From the NCBI RefSeq assembly GCF_009765445.1, contig NZ_WHOY01000031.1, positions 5,029,231 to 5,093,230 of the forward strand: a DNA stretch of 64,000 nt, in the 5' to 3' direction. The stretch's first letter is position 1. Each line of letters begins with the position of its first letter. The translations under genes were made by a program, and so were the position numbers. Of the stretch, positions 55,489-64,000 are shown piece after piece. The notes under the pieces were generated by a model. The model was given only the letters and a program-made list of their open reading frames with translations, did no database searches and was not told the DNA's origin. The stretch comes from Pantoea sp. BAV 3049. GTDB lineage: Bacteria; Pseudomonadota; Gammaproteobacteria; Enterobacterales; Enterobacteriaceae.

Positions 55489-55888
55489 GTAAATCCAGCC
55501 CGCCTTGCTGGCGCAGCGTCTCCAGCGGGGCGAAAAGGGGAGCTGGTAGTTGGTCAGGAGAAAACCACTGCCAGCCCTCGCATTTCTCCGGTTCCAGCAC
55601 TTCAGGCATGCCGCTGATGTCACTGGTGAGCATAAAAAGGGTAACGTAGTGCTTCTGTTCGGCGCTAAAAAAGTCGTTTGTGAAGCCATACTGAGTCAGA
55701 TCGCCTACTTTCAGTGCCGTTTCTTCCAGCACTTCCCGCCGGGCACACTCCTCTGGCGTTTCAGCAAATTCCAGGTGTCCGCCAGGGGTTGCCCAGTAGC
55801 CAGCGCCATGGCTGCCTTTGCGGCGGCCCAGTAGCAGCCTGCCTTCCCGCACAATCAACACGCCGACTCCGATCAACGGTCTTTGCAT
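55451..55888 (-). CDS. NUDIX hydrolase (NUDT15/MTH2-like)
   Basis: 145-residue NUDIX enzyme. The Nudix box is complete: GHLEFAETPEECARREVLEETA (G-x5-E-x7-REUxEE pattern). The GRRKGSHGAGYWATPGG segment before it resembles 8-oxo-dGTP/NUDT15-type enzymes that sanitise oxidised nucleotides, but substrates vary. ATG at 55888 (MQRPLIG) follows AGGAG by 6 nt. The 3' end overlaps the oxidoreductase remnant by 38 bp. Confidence 0.88.
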   Translation of the reverse strand: MQRPLIGVGVLIVREGRLLLGRRKGSHGAGYWATPGGHLEFAETPEECARREVLEETALKVGDLTQYGFTNDFFSAEQKHYVTLFMLTSDISGMPEVLEPEKCEGWQWFSPDQLPAPLFAPLETLRQQGGLDLLSPASPFAPLQH

Positions 55889-56098
55889 CTTTCTCTCCTT
55901 CACCCGGTGTTCACCGGTCTGATTTTATCTCGGTTTTACCGGCACGCCAGTCTCGCTTCGCGCTGTAGATAATACCCGATTCGTCACCTACACCGAGGCG
56001 CTGATGTACGCACCTACCCTCGATGCCACGGTGGTCCCAACTTATTCCCGGGGCCATACCAATTACTGGACGTAGCCACCAGCGACCCTGAAAAACGA

Positions 56099-56515
56099 TT
56101 AGTTTTCTCTTTCCGGCGCAGAAGCAAAATCCCGGCGGTGGTCCATAATCTGATGCAGGTTCATTTCAATCCAGTCAGCAAGGCCTGCCACCTGACCACG
56201 TACCTGCTGACCCAGCGGAGACAAACGATACTCCACGTGCGGAGGGACCACTTCATAAGCGATTCGCTCCACAAAGCCGTCCTCTTCCATATAGCGCAGC
56301 GTCTGCGCCAGCATTCTTTCACTGACGCCGCCGATTTTGCGTCGAAGCTCGCCGAAGCGTAGCGTCTCTTCTTCAAGGGCCACCAGCACTAACAGGCTCC
56401 AGCGGCTGGTCAGGCGTTTCAAAACCTCGCGTGACGGGCAGTTCGCGTCCAGCAGTTCCCCACGACGGAGCTTTTCGCTGAGGGGAGAAAAGGCAGTTTC
56501 TGTGGTTAATTTCAT
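56099..56515 (-). CDS. HxlR-family regulator (QorR-like)
   Basis: 138-residue HxlR winged-helix regulator (CPSREVLKRLTSRWSLLVLVAL, the invariant Cys after the N-terminal tail; FGELRRKIGGVSERMLAQTLRYMEEDGFVER). Relatives such as YtfH/QorR sense electrophiles or oxidants through that Cys and repress a divergent quinone reductase. Here it is divergent from a QorB homologue, 117 bp apart, which matches the E. coli ytfH-qorB pairing. An inverted repeat at the start codon may be its operator. Confidence 0.88.
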   Translation of the reverse strand: MKLTTETAFSPLSEKLRRGELLDANCPSREVLKRLTSRWSLLVLVALEEETLRFGELRRKIGGVSERMLAQTLRYMEEDGFVERIAYEVVPPHVEYRLSPLGQQVRGQVAGLADWIEMNLHQIMDHRRDFASAPEREN

Positions 56516-56553
56516 ACTAACATTCCTGTGCGTACTTACTTTTTATTAGTATG
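56513..56553. promoter_or_regulatory. Inverted repeat in the qorR-qorB divergent promoter
   Basis: CATACTAA (56513-56520, containing the hxlR start codon) and TTAGTATG (56546-56553) are exact complements 25 bp apart. HxlR operators are often such arms spanning the divergent promoters. Confidence 0.4.
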
Positions 56554-56632
56554 TGGCATAGGCTGATTGGGTCAAAGCGATTTAGCCAGCCTGCAGGCTG
56601 GTATCTCGCTCTTAAAACTCAAGGAGAGCATT

Positions 56633-57487
56633 ATGATTGCAGTAACCGGCGCAACTGGCCAACTTGGCCGCTTAGTGATTAACGCTTTACTGAAAAAAGT
56701 CCCTGCGGCTGAGATCGTCGCTGCCGTACGTTCACCGGAGAAAGCGGCCGATCTGGCTGTGCTGGGCGTGCAGCTCAGGCAGGCAGATTACAGCAGCCCT
56801 GAGAGCCTGCTCAGTGCCTTTACTGGGGTGGATAAAGTCCTGCTGATCTCCTCCAATGAAATTGGTCAGCGTGAAGTGCAGCATAAAGCGGTGATTGCTG
56901 CTGCAAAACAAGCGGGCGTGAAGCTGCTGGCTTACACCAGCCTGCTGCGTGCAGACACCACTAAAATGGGGCTGGGCGGTGAGCATCGTGGCACCGAGCA
57001 GGCGCTGATTGCTTCCGGCGTGCCTTACGCCATCCTGCGCAACGGCTGGTATACCGAAAACTATGCGGCCAGCATTGCGCCTGCCGTAACTCACGGTGCC
57101 TTTATTGGCGCGGCAGGAGAGGGCAAAATTGCCTCTGCCAGCCGTCAGGACTATGCCGATGCCGCCGCTGCGGTGCTGACCGGCAGCGAGTCAAACAAAA
57201 TTTACGAGCTGGCGGGTGATACGGCCTATACCCTGGCACAATTCACTGCGGAGATTGGAAAGCAGAGTGGCAAAGAGATTGGCTACATCAATCTGCCGCA
57301 GGCAGAATTCGCCGGAGCGCTGAAAGGTGCCGGTCTGCCGGATGGCCTGGCAGAGATGCTGGCCGACTCGGATGCCAATGCGGCGCAGGGCTCGCTGTTT
57401 GATGACAGCCATACGCTGAGCAAGCTGACCGGCCGCCCGACCACGCCGTGGCAGGATGTGGTCAAAGCCTTTGTGGCGAAAGCATAA
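56633..57487 (+). CDS. qorB: NAD(P)H:quinone oxidoreductase QorB
   Basis: 284-residue NmrA-like SDR matching E. coli QorB (YtfG): VTGATGQLGRLVINALL (dinucleotide motif), KLLAYTSLLRAD and RNGWYTENYAAS. It reduces quinones with NADPH and protects from electrophiles. ATG at 56633 follows AAGGAG by 7 nt; the frame upstream to 56567 lacks homology. A strong terminator follows. Confidence 0.93.
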   Translation: MIAVTGATGQLGRLVINALLKKVPAAEIVAAVRSPEKAADLAVLGVQLRQADYSSPESLLSAFTGVDKVLLISSNEIGQREVQHKAVIAAAKQAGVKLLAYTSLLRADTTKMGLGGEHRGTEQALIASGVPYAILRNGWYTENYAASIAPAVTHGAFIGAAGEGKIASASRQDYADAAAAVLTGSESNKIYELAGDTAYTLAQFTAEIGKQSGKEIGYINLPQAEFAGALKGAGLPDGLAEMLADSDANAAQGSLFDDSHTLSKLTGRPTTPWQDVVKAFVAKA

Positions 57488-57492
57488 GCGTT

Positions 57493-57520
57493 ACGGGAGA
57501 GTCTGGCTCTCCCGTTTTTT
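57493..57520 (+). terminator. Rho-independent terminator after qorB
   Basis: ACGGGAGAG, loop TCTGG, CTCTCCCGT followed by TTTTT, 5 bp after the stop. Confidence 0.92.
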
Positions 57521-57626
57521 GGTCCCTCTCTGCCATCCCCACAAAATGAGTGCTATCGCCAGGGCCAATACCGCCCGGCTTCTCCTTCCCGACATCCCGG
57601 AAAAAAAGCAGGGCTGGCTGGGTGCG

Positions 57627-57648
57627 ATGTTATGTTATAACATAACAT
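57627..57648. promoter_or_regulatory. Zur box
   Basis: A perfect 22-bp palindrome with half-site ATGTTATGTTA joined at its centre to TAACATAACAT. It matches the enterobacterial zinc-uptake-repressor operator (core GTTATNNNATAAC-type) and lies 70 bp upstream of a CobW/ZNG1-type GTPase gene. Confidence 0.9.
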
Positions 57649-57717
57649 ATATGGCGACGGGCAACGCCCGCCAGTGTAGTGCTTATCACCCCGTAAGAGG
57701 GGAAGGAGAATCGAACA

Positions 57718-58937
57718 ATGTCATCACTTCAACAGCCTGAGCGGCAGGATACACGCCTGCCGGTGACGGTTCTGTCCGGCTTCCTGGGTGCAGGTAAGAC
57801 CACGCTGCTGAATCATATCCTCAACAACCGTGAAGGACGCCGCGTGGCGGTGATCGTTAACGATATGTCTGAGGTCAACATTGACGCTGCGCTGGTCAGG
57901 GATGGGGGGCCGAACTGTCACGTACCGACGAAAAGCTGGTGGAGATGAGCAACGGCTGTATCTGCTGCACGCTGCGTGAAGATCTGCTGCTGGAGGTTAA
58001 CCGGCTGGCGAAAGAGGGGCGGTTCGATCAGCTGGTGATTGAATCCACCGGCATTTCAGAGCCGCTGCCGGTGGCGGAAACCTTCACTTTTGCCGATGGG
58101 GAGGGCGAGAGTCTTTCCACTGTGGCCCGGCTCGATACCATGGTCACCGTCGTCGATGCCTGGAACTTCCTTCGGGATTACGACTCCAGCGACAGCATCC
58201 GTTCCCGTGGGGAATCACTGGGTGATGAAGACCAGCGTACGGTGGTGGATCTGTTGATTGAGCAAATCGAGTTTTGCGACGTGCTGGTGCTGAATAAAAC
58301 CGATCTGATCGGTGAGCCGGAGCGGGAAAAACTGCTAACCATCCTCCACGGGTTAAACCCAAGGGCGAAGATTGAGATTGCGCAGTTCGGCAAAGTTGAG
58401 CTGGATCGCGTGCTGAATACCGGCCTGTTTGATTTTGAAGAGGCCTCGCAGGCACCGGGCTGGCTGCAGGAGCTGCGCGGTGAGCACACGCCTGAAACGG
58501 AAGAGTACGGCATCACCCATTTTGTGTTCCGCGCCCGCCGGCCGTTTCATCCTGGCCGCTTCTGGAGCGTGATGAACGGCAAGCTCCCGGGCGTGGTGCG
58601 CTCAAAAGGCTATTTCTGGCTGGCCAGCCGTCCGACCTTTGCCGGGAACTGGTCACAGGCCGGTGGTGTTTCGCGTCAGGGACGGGCGGGGATGTGGTGG
58701 GCCAGCGTGCCGGAAGAGTACTGGCCGCAGGACGAAGAGAGCCGCCAGATGATCATGAAGGAGTGGCATGACAGGGTGGGTGATGCCCGCCAGGAGCTTG
58801 TCTTTATTGGCATGGAGATGGATGAATATACGTTGAGGTATCTGCTGGGGGCGGCGCTGCTGACCGATCAGGAAATGGCGATGGGGCCGGATGGCTGGAG
58901 CACTTTTACCGATCCAGTTCCTGACTGGGACGAATAA
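57718..58937 (+). pseudogene. CobW/ZNG1-type zinc GTPase, frameshifted
   Basis: G3E-family GTPase/metallochaperone induced under zinc starvation, like YeiR/ZigA. The N-terminal piece (57718-57948) carries the P-loop [14 protein letters not shown] and Walker-B-like [17 protein letters not shown]. At 57904-57909 six G occur where seven would keep the frame (GGG GGG G CC, coding [18 protein letters not shown]). The remaining part, 57939-58937, carries the zinc-binding GCICC, the NKTD motif (LVLNKTDLIG) and the CobW C-terminal domain. One added G would restore a 406-residue protein. Either a recent mutation in a slippery G run or a base-calling error. Preceded by the Zur box and an AAGGAG ribosome site. 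Confidence 0.9.
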
Positions 58938-58947
58938 ATAATAAGAA

Positions 58948-58976
58948 CGGGCGGGGGAATTTATCATTTCCGCCCG
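58948..58976 (+). terminator. Hairpin after the ZNG1-type gene
   Basis: CGGGCGG and CCGCCCG pair across a 15-nt loop (partly paired GGGAA/TTTCC), 10 bp after the stop. Confidence 0.55.
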
Positions 58977-59100
58977 GTCTTAAATAATACCAGGAGTTAA
59001 CTAATCTTTTTGACAGACCCGGTCAAATATCTTCACTATCGGCATGGTGAATTATCTTGCACTATCAAAAATACTGTTCAAGAAAATAAGGTCTGAATAA

Positions 59101-59685
59101 ATGTCACTGCTCAAAAAAATTACCTTACCGTTATTAATCAGTACCGCCGTTTATTCTCAGTTTTCTGCCGCAGCGACAGAAAGCTACGCAATGGACTCCG
59201 GCCACACCTCGGTCGTGGTTTCCTGGACTCACTTTGGTTTCTCGCACCCTACCGCAGATTTATCCAACATCACCGGAAACATCGACTTCGATTCTGCTCA
59301 GATCGGCAAATCTAAAGTTGACGTCACTATTCCGGTCGACAGCATCAATACCCATGTTGATAAGCTTACCGAAGAATTTAAAGGGGCTGATTACTTCGAC
59401 GTGGCGAAATACCCGACTGCCACTTTCAAAAGTAACAAAGTGGTCAGCAAAGGGAAAAACAAAATGGACGTTTATGGCGACCTGACCATTAAAGACATCA
59501 CCAAACCGGTTATTCTGCACGCGGTGCTGAACAAGCAGGGCATGCACCCAATGGTGAAAAAGCAGGCGGTTGGTTTTGACGCCACCACCACTTTCAAACG
59601 CTCAGAGTTCAAGCTGGACAAATATGTCCCGGCGGTGAGCGATGAAGTGAAGCTGACTATTTCGACGGAAGCCTACGCGAAATAA
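59101..59685 (+). CDS. YceI family periplasmic protein
   Basis: 194-residue secreted protein with a signal peptide (residues 1-24, ending FSAAA). The YceI/lipocalin-like beta-barrel is clear: YAMDSGHTSVVVSWTHFGFSHP, GADYFDVAKYPTATFKSN, GDLTIKDITKPVILHA and a C-terminal strand. Family members bind polyisoprenoids such as ubiquinone-8. Osmotic or alkaline induction is known for E. coli YceI. No YceJ-like cytochrome gene is adjacent. Confidence 0.9.
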   Translation: MSLLKKITLPLLISTAVYSQFSAAATESYAMDSGHTSVVVSWTHFGFSHPTADLSNITGNIDFDSAQIGKSKVDVTIPVDSINTHVDKLTEEFKGADYFDVAKYPTATFKSNKVVSKGKNKMDVYGDLTIKDITKPVILHAVLNKQGMHPMVKKQAVGFDATTTFKRSEFKLDKYVPAVSDEVKLTISTEAYAK

Positions 59686-59691
59686 TTTATA

Positions 59692-59721
59692 CAGGGCAGC
59701 CGTGAGAGCGCTGCTGCCCTG
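59692..59721. terminator. Bidirectional hairpin between yceI-like gene and the usher
   Basis: CAGGGCAGC and GCTGCCCTG pair exactly across a 12-nt loop between the converging genes. Confidence 0.6.
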
Positions 59722-59722
59722 A

Positions 59723-61885
59723 TTACGGTTCGCTGGCCTTGTTGTGATACAGCGGTGGTGCAAATTTGCTGTACATAATTGCGCCCGCCGTGGGAACCAC
59801 TTCAATTTCACTTTCCGATAGTTCCATGCCGTCGGGCAGATCCCAGCTGCTCAGCGACAGGCGATTCACCCGGTAAGGCGTCAGGTTGCTGATGATGGCC
59901 TGCCCGCGCCAGTCCGTAGTGGTGCCGTACTGATTATCCACGCCGATCCCGGAAGCGCCCGGCACGTTAATGATACCGAGGGTATCTCCCAAAGATTGCC
60001 CCAGTATTATCCCTTCGCGGTACGCCATGATACTGCCCGAAATCTCGGCATCCTGCTGACGGAAGCCTTCTCCCTGAGAGTAACCCAGCCGCAATTCTCC
60101 GGCGTTGTACTGGTAATCTGCCGAGGCGTTCTGACTGCTTTTTTTGTTCTGCTGCTGAGTGTTACTCAGACTGTAACTCAGGCTGTAGTCATCCAGCGCG
60201 GTGCCGCTCACGCCGACCTGGCGGATATTATCGCCATTTTTGGCGGTAGTGTGATCGATGTTCAGCGTCAGGCGTGGCAGCGCCAGCCAGTCAAGAGGAA
60301 CCGAAAAAGAGAGAACGATCTCGCCCTGCTCTTTGCCATAGTTGGGATGGCTGTATTGCGCATAAACCGAATAATCGACATCCTGCCAGCTGCCGCTGTA
60401 ACCCAGTTCGAGACTGCTCTCTTCCCGGTTTTTTCCCCGGTAAGTTTCCCGTGCCAGCGTCAGATAAAAGCTGTCTGATTCGGAGAGATACTGGTTATAC
60501 CGCAGTTCAAGCCGCGATTTCTTTTCCGCTTCAAACTCACCGACAAACTTCCCGTCCTCCCAGTCCCACCAGTATGAGGTTTGCTGGGAGATCGTCTCGC
60601 CAAAAGTCCGATAGCGCTGATCGGGATAGTACTGGGCCAGCACGCTTAATGAGGATTCCCACTCCTGAAATGCTTTGGCATAGCGCAGCCTGGCCATGCC
60701 TCCGCGTACCGTCTTATTACGCCGCGGATCCTGCGCCGTGGCGTAGCTGTAATCCAGGGAAAGTGCACCCCAGCTGTTCAGGTTTTTGCCGATCCCGGCG
60801 GCGGCGCTGTGATAAATATCCGAGTTCTGCATACCGCCATAAAGCGTGATGCCAACAGGCAGCCCATAGCCCGCCGAGAACTGATAAAACAGCGGCTCTT
60901 CCGCTTCCACACCGACATAAGGCCGGTACTTGCCTGCGGTGAGATCGTAAGCCCAGTGCTTGCTGTGCACGAGATTAGGCATTGATGACCAGGGGAGCGT
61001 GCGCAGGGTTTCCGTCCCGTCACTCTCTTTAATGGTCATCTCAACATCCCCGTCCGGGTTGGGCGGGTAGACATCTTTCAGAATAAAAGTCCCTGGTGAG
61101 ACGAAGGTCTGATAAATCACTGTACCGTTCTGGCGGATTTTGACCTGGGCATTGCTGCGGGCGAAGCCGCGTATCCACGGAGAAAACGGCCGGTAATCGT
61201 CCGGCAGCATCCGGTCGTCGGACTGCAGATTGATGCCCCGGTAGCTCACGCTGTCGAACAGGGTGGAGGCGGTGCTGTTGTCACCCAGCGTCAGTGAAGA
61301 ACGCAGGGTGCGCAGTGTCCGGAAAGCGACCGCCCGCTCAGTATGCCACTGCGGATTTCCCCAGGTTTCCTTCTGGAAAACAGGGTTGTAGCGCAGACGC
61401 CATGGGCCAAGATTCACGCCCTCGTTCAGGCTGACATACAGGCTGTGCTGCCGGTCATCGCCGCGATAGTTGTCGCCGGTGGTGTGAGAATAAGTGAGAT
61501 GATAATCGACAAAGGCGGCATTGATCCCGTCGTCCCAGCGGCTGGTGGTGACGCCATTTTCCCTGTTGGTAAAGAGTGGCTCGGGGATCACCAGCGTCAG
61601 CAGCGAGGCCCGGTCGTCAAAGAAAAATTTAATTTCGCGCAGTTCCAGAGATTTTGGGCTGACGCAGCTATCGGTGAACAGCATGGTCGACACGCTGTCA
61701 CTGCGTACTCCCCACTCGCGCAGGAGCGCTTCTGTCATGCAAGGGAAATGTGGCTGGGGAAAGCTCAGCGCAACGCGGCCTTTATAGGCATTATTAACAA
61801 TGATGTAGACGTTGCCTGTTTCTGCGTAAGCGGCAAAAACGCTCCATGGCAAACACCACACCAGCAGGCGCAGCAAATACTTCAT
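59723..61885 (-). pseudogene. Fimbrial outer-membrane usher, C-terminally truncated
   Basis: 720-residue usher of the FimD/PapC family, which threads pilus subunits through the outer membrane. Signal peptide 1-21; N-terminal domain with the CMTEALLREWG and YRGINLQSDDRMLPDDYRPFSPWIRGFARSNAQVKIRQNG region; plug/barrel segments to about residue 640; then SDLTPYRVNRLSLS-type C-terminal domain (NLTPYRVNRLSLSSWDLPDGMELSESEIEVVPTAGAI). Families normally continue about 100 residues with the rest of CTD1/CTD2, which is absent: the frame ends in an unrelated PPLYHNKASEP tail. No chaperone, pilin or adhesin gene flanks it. Probably non-functional. Confidence 0.8.
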
Positions 61886-61916
61886 CCTTGAGAGGGGTTT
61901 CCGGTTCGCCAGAAAG

Positions 61917-61939
61917 ACAGAGCGCCAGAGGCGCTCTGT
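61917..61939 (-). terminator. 10-bp hairpin after yqjC
   Basis: ACAGAGCGCC and GGCGCTCTGT pair perfectly with the loop AGA, 14 bp after the yqjC stop on the minus strand; CTTTCT follows. Confidence 0.7.
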
Positions 61940-61953
61940 AATAAGCAGGTAGA

Positions 61954-62394
61954 TTAACCGCGCAGTGCGGAAAGCTCCGCCTGAGCCTGACGCAGGTCAG
62001 CGGTAACTTCTTTAACATCAGCCTGTTTCTCAACCAGTTTTTTCTGGTATTTAGCGATTTTTTTCGCGTCGCCTTTCGCCTGAGCTTCGCGCAGGTCGGA
62101 CTGGACTTCACGCACGTCTTCCTGTTTCTCGCGCAGTTTCTTCTCCAGCTTTTCCACTTTTTTCTGCGCGTCTTTGATCAGACCGGCATCAGTACAGTGA
62201 GCATTCAGTTCGCTCAGGGCTTTTTTCAGACCGTCGATTTTATAGGTGTTACCATACTTCTGAGCCTGCTGGATCTGAGTTTCGATCGCAGCGCGTTTGG
62301 CATTACAGTCGTTGCCGGCAGCAGAAGCTACAGTGGTGAAACCTGCAGCGCCCATCAGGATAACCAGAGGTAATACAGTTGTTTTGATATTCAT
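61954..62394 (-). CDS. yqjC: YqjC family protein (DUF1090)
   Basis: 146-residue secreted protein with a signal peptide (residues 1-25, ending ASAA). The rest is a highly charged helical domain with two cysteines (NDCNAKR and NAHCTDAG) that could form a disulfide, then a long Lys/Glu coiled coil (KKVEKLEKKLREKQEDVREVQ). It matches the DUF1090/YqjC family, whose role is unknown. A hairpin terminator follows. Confidence 0.88.
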   Translation of the reverse strand: MNIKTTVLPLVILMGAAGFTTVASAAGNDCNAKRAAIETQIQQAQKYGNTYKIDGLKKALSELNAHCTDAGLIKDAQKKVEKLEKKLREKQEDVREVQSDLREAQAKGDAKKIAKYQKKLVEKQADVKEVTADLRQAQAELSALRG

Positions 62395-62495
62395 CGTTGA
62401 AGTCCTTATTCAGTGAAACAGCGGGAAACGTCCGTTCCCCGTCCTGAGCCAGTACTATATGCCAGGCACCGTGACGCGGATACCGGCATCCGGAG

Positions 62496-64000
62496 TCATT
62501 TGCTTGTAGGAACGGACTCTTCTTTTGTAGTCCGTAAGCTGGCTTCCATCGCGATGATCAGCTGCCGGATCTGCTGCTGAACCTCTTCGTGCGCGTGGGC
62601 TTCCGGTGAGGACATTAGTACACGGCAGGCTTCTTCCAGTCCGCTGGCCTGAATCAGACGGGCGGCACCGGTGATCCTGTGCGCCACGGCAAAGATCTCC
62701 TCCTGCTGTATGGGCTGATGGGAAAACTGTTCGCGCAGCTCGCTGGCATCCTGTCTGAAGCTGTCCAGCAGCGTGGTGATAAATTCACCGAAGACTTCCG
62801 GGGAAAGCAGCTCTTCCGGAAGCACGTCGGGATCAAAAGTGACGCCTTTACTGGCCGTTTCCGTCATGCCGGGTGAGAGCGTGTTCAGCCTGGCATCCAG
62901 CGTTTTCAGCCCGATCGGTTTGAACAGACAATCATCCATGCCAGCCCGCAGGCACGCCTCTTTCGCACTTTCCTGAGCATCCGCAGTCAGTCCCCATACC
63001 GGCGTGCGGGGCTGTTTCTGCTGCTCTTCCCACTGGCGAAGCTGGCGGGTAAAAAGAAATCCGTCCATGGTCGGCATGTGGCAGTCGGTGATAATCAAAT
63101 CAAAACGCTGCTGACGGCAGAGCTTCAGAGCCTGCTCACCGTCTTCAACTGGCGTGGCTGAATGTTGCAGATGCTGAATCTGCTGAGTCAGAATAAATCG
63201 TCCCGCCTGGTGATCTTCAATCACCAGAATAGTCAGTCCACTTTTACCTGTGGCAGGGATCGCCTGCCGGGAAGAAGAAGTCAGTTTAGCCAGACGCTGT
63301 AGCGAGAGCGTAAAAGTAAGCTCGCTGCCCAGGCCGGGCTGGCTGGTCAGGGTGAGTTCGCCGCCCATCATCTCCACCAGAATGCGGCTGATATACAGCC
63401 CCAGACCTGCGCCTCCCTCCGGGTGATGGCCCTGAATAAACGGCTGGAAAAGGCGCTGCTGCGTTTCGCGATCGATACCCTTACCCGTATCAGCAATACG
63501 AACGGCGATTTCTGTTCGCTCCTCTTCCGCACCGATCACAAACACGCTCAGGGTAACTCTGCCCTGATCGGTAAATTTGATCGCATTGCTGACCAGATTG
63601 GAGAGCACCTGCTTGAAGCGCACCGCATCCATCAGCACATCGCCAGCCACGCCATTTTCTGTTTCCAGCCGGAACTCCAGCCCCTTTTGCCGGGCAATAC
63701 CTTCGAACAGCATGGCGACCGATTCGATCTGCTGGCGCAGGTCGGTGCGGGTAGGATGCAGGAACAGACGGTCACTCTCAATGCGGGAGATATCGAGAAT
63801 ATCGCCGATCAGCGCCAGCAGTGAGTGGGCAGAATCATGGGCGATGGTCAGCATGGCCGTGTCTGGAGGCTCTTTGTTCTGCTGCTGGCGCAGCACCAGC
63901 TCAAGTGTGCCGATAATTGCGTTAAGTGGCGTGCGGATCTCATGGCTCATGGTGGCGAGAAAGGTCGTTTTGGCCCGGTTCGCCTCGTCAGCCTGCCGCT
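62496..64000 (-). CDS. Hybrid sensor histidine kinase, C-terminal part (5' end outside window)
   Basis: Reads in from the right edge. Visible domains in order: HisKA with the phospho-His in FLATMSHEIRTPLNAI, HATPase_c with the N box LSNLVSNAIKF and G boxes (DTGKGI, GGAGLGLYI), a receiver domain with the phospho-Asp in IITDCHMPTMDG and the conserved Lys in CLFKPIG, and an Hpt domain with AHRITGAARLI. This phosphorelay order (HK-REC-Hpt) is the EvgS/BvgS or TorS type. The sensor part lies beyond 64000, so the signal cannot be judged. A partner response regulator is not in the window. Confidence 0.92.
   Translation of the reverse strand, partial: RQADEANRAKTTFLATMSHEIRTPLNAIIGTLELVLRQQQNKEPPDTAMLTIAHDSAHSLLALIGDILDISRIESDRLFLHPTRTDLRQQIESVAMLFEGIARQKGLEFRLETENGVAGDVLMDAVRFKQVLSNLVSNAIKFTDQGRVTLSVFVIGAEEERTEIAVRIADTGKGIDRETQQRLFQPFIQGHHPEGGAGLGLYISRILVEMMGGELTLTSQPGLGSELTFTLSLQRLAKLTSSSRQAIPATGKSGLTILVIEDHQAGRFILTQQIQHLQHSATPVEDGEQALKLCRQQRFDLIITDCHMPTMDGFLFTRQLRQWEEQQKQPRTPVWGLTADAQESAKEACLRAGMDDCLFKPIGLKTLDARLNTLSPGMTETASKGVTFDPDVLPEELLSPEVFGEFITTLLDSFRQDASELREQFSHQPIQQEEIFAVAHRITGAARLIQASGLEEACRVLMSSPEAHAHEEVQQQIRQLIIAMEASLRTTKEESVPTSK

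Noticed and set aside
1-64000. CRISPR arrays, tRNA or rRNA genes, complete insertion sequences, prophage ends
   Set aside because: No spaced repeats of CRISPR type, no tRNA cloverleaf or rRNA-like sequence and no paired IS ends were recognised when reading through the window.

Overview
The window looks like chromosome from an enterobacterium close to the Erwinia/Pantoea group. Many genes are recognisable orthologues of Escherichia coli K-12 genes in a partly conserved order: yjcB ... soxS-soxR ... ghxP-yjcE ... actP-yjcH-acs ... gltP. They are interleaved with genes more typical of plant- or environment-associated Enterobacterales: a membrane gluconate dehydrogenase, a fused ATP-dependent dihydroxyacetone kinase, a second type of 2-isopropylmalate synthase and cidAB-like genes. 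The species cannot be fixed from the sequence alone. No rRNA, tRNA, CRISPR array or intact transposon was seen.

Layout. 0-8 kb: end of a siderophore uptake operon (frameshifted TonB receptor plus binding protein), a hydrolase, a VirK-type protein, and an AraC regulator next to an EamA exporter. 8-12 kb: AT-rich accessory stretch with an IS3-like transposase fragment and a two-gene surface-polysaccharide cassette (flippase plus TupA-type ATP-grasp) behind a candidate RcsAB box. 12-16 kb: yjcB and a wrecked pga (poly-GlcNAc) locus, in which a large deletion joined the start of pgaA in frame to the end of pgaC; pgaD and a diguanylate cyclase remain. 16-24 kb: soxRS with its classical operator, a GST, ghxP, yjcE, an unannotated TisB-like hydrophobic micro-ORF, a LysR-cidAB block and yfaZ. 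24-32 kb: acetate and glutamate uptake (acs-yjcH-actP, gltP) and the aerotaxis receptor aer with a FliA-type promoter. 32-37 kb: an araC fragment facing a leuA fragment across a deletion junction, an orphan structured intergenic region, dhaK, DNA repeats and sbmA. 37-46 kb: a four-PAS GGDEF-EAL protein built from a 384-bp tandem triplication, an MFS transporter and the three-subunit gluconate dehydrogenase, with a GntR-type operator between them. 46-55 kb: fic remnant, LysR/PRISE reductase pair, GNAT, Sua5-like protein, LysR, ynfM and treF. 55-64 kb: an internally deleted Gfo/Idh oxidoreductase, NUDIX, HxlR/qorB pair, a Zur-box-controlled but frameshifted CobW/ZNG1-type GTPase, yceI, a truncated orphan fimbrial usher, yqjC, and the 3' part of a hybrid sensor kinase.

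Common threads. Several genes act on iron, zinc, redox stress and sugar-acid oxidation, and each has a recognisable operator (SoxR, Zur, GntR, candidate Fur). The other striking feature is decay: at least eight loci are broken by deletion, frameshift or nonsense mutation, and they are concentrated in surface and adhesion functions (PNAG, fimbriae, siderophore receptor) and in redundant enzymes. The best candidate for something undescribed is the micro-ORF at 20977-21072, with its own terminator and leader hairpin, between yjcE and the cid-like block.
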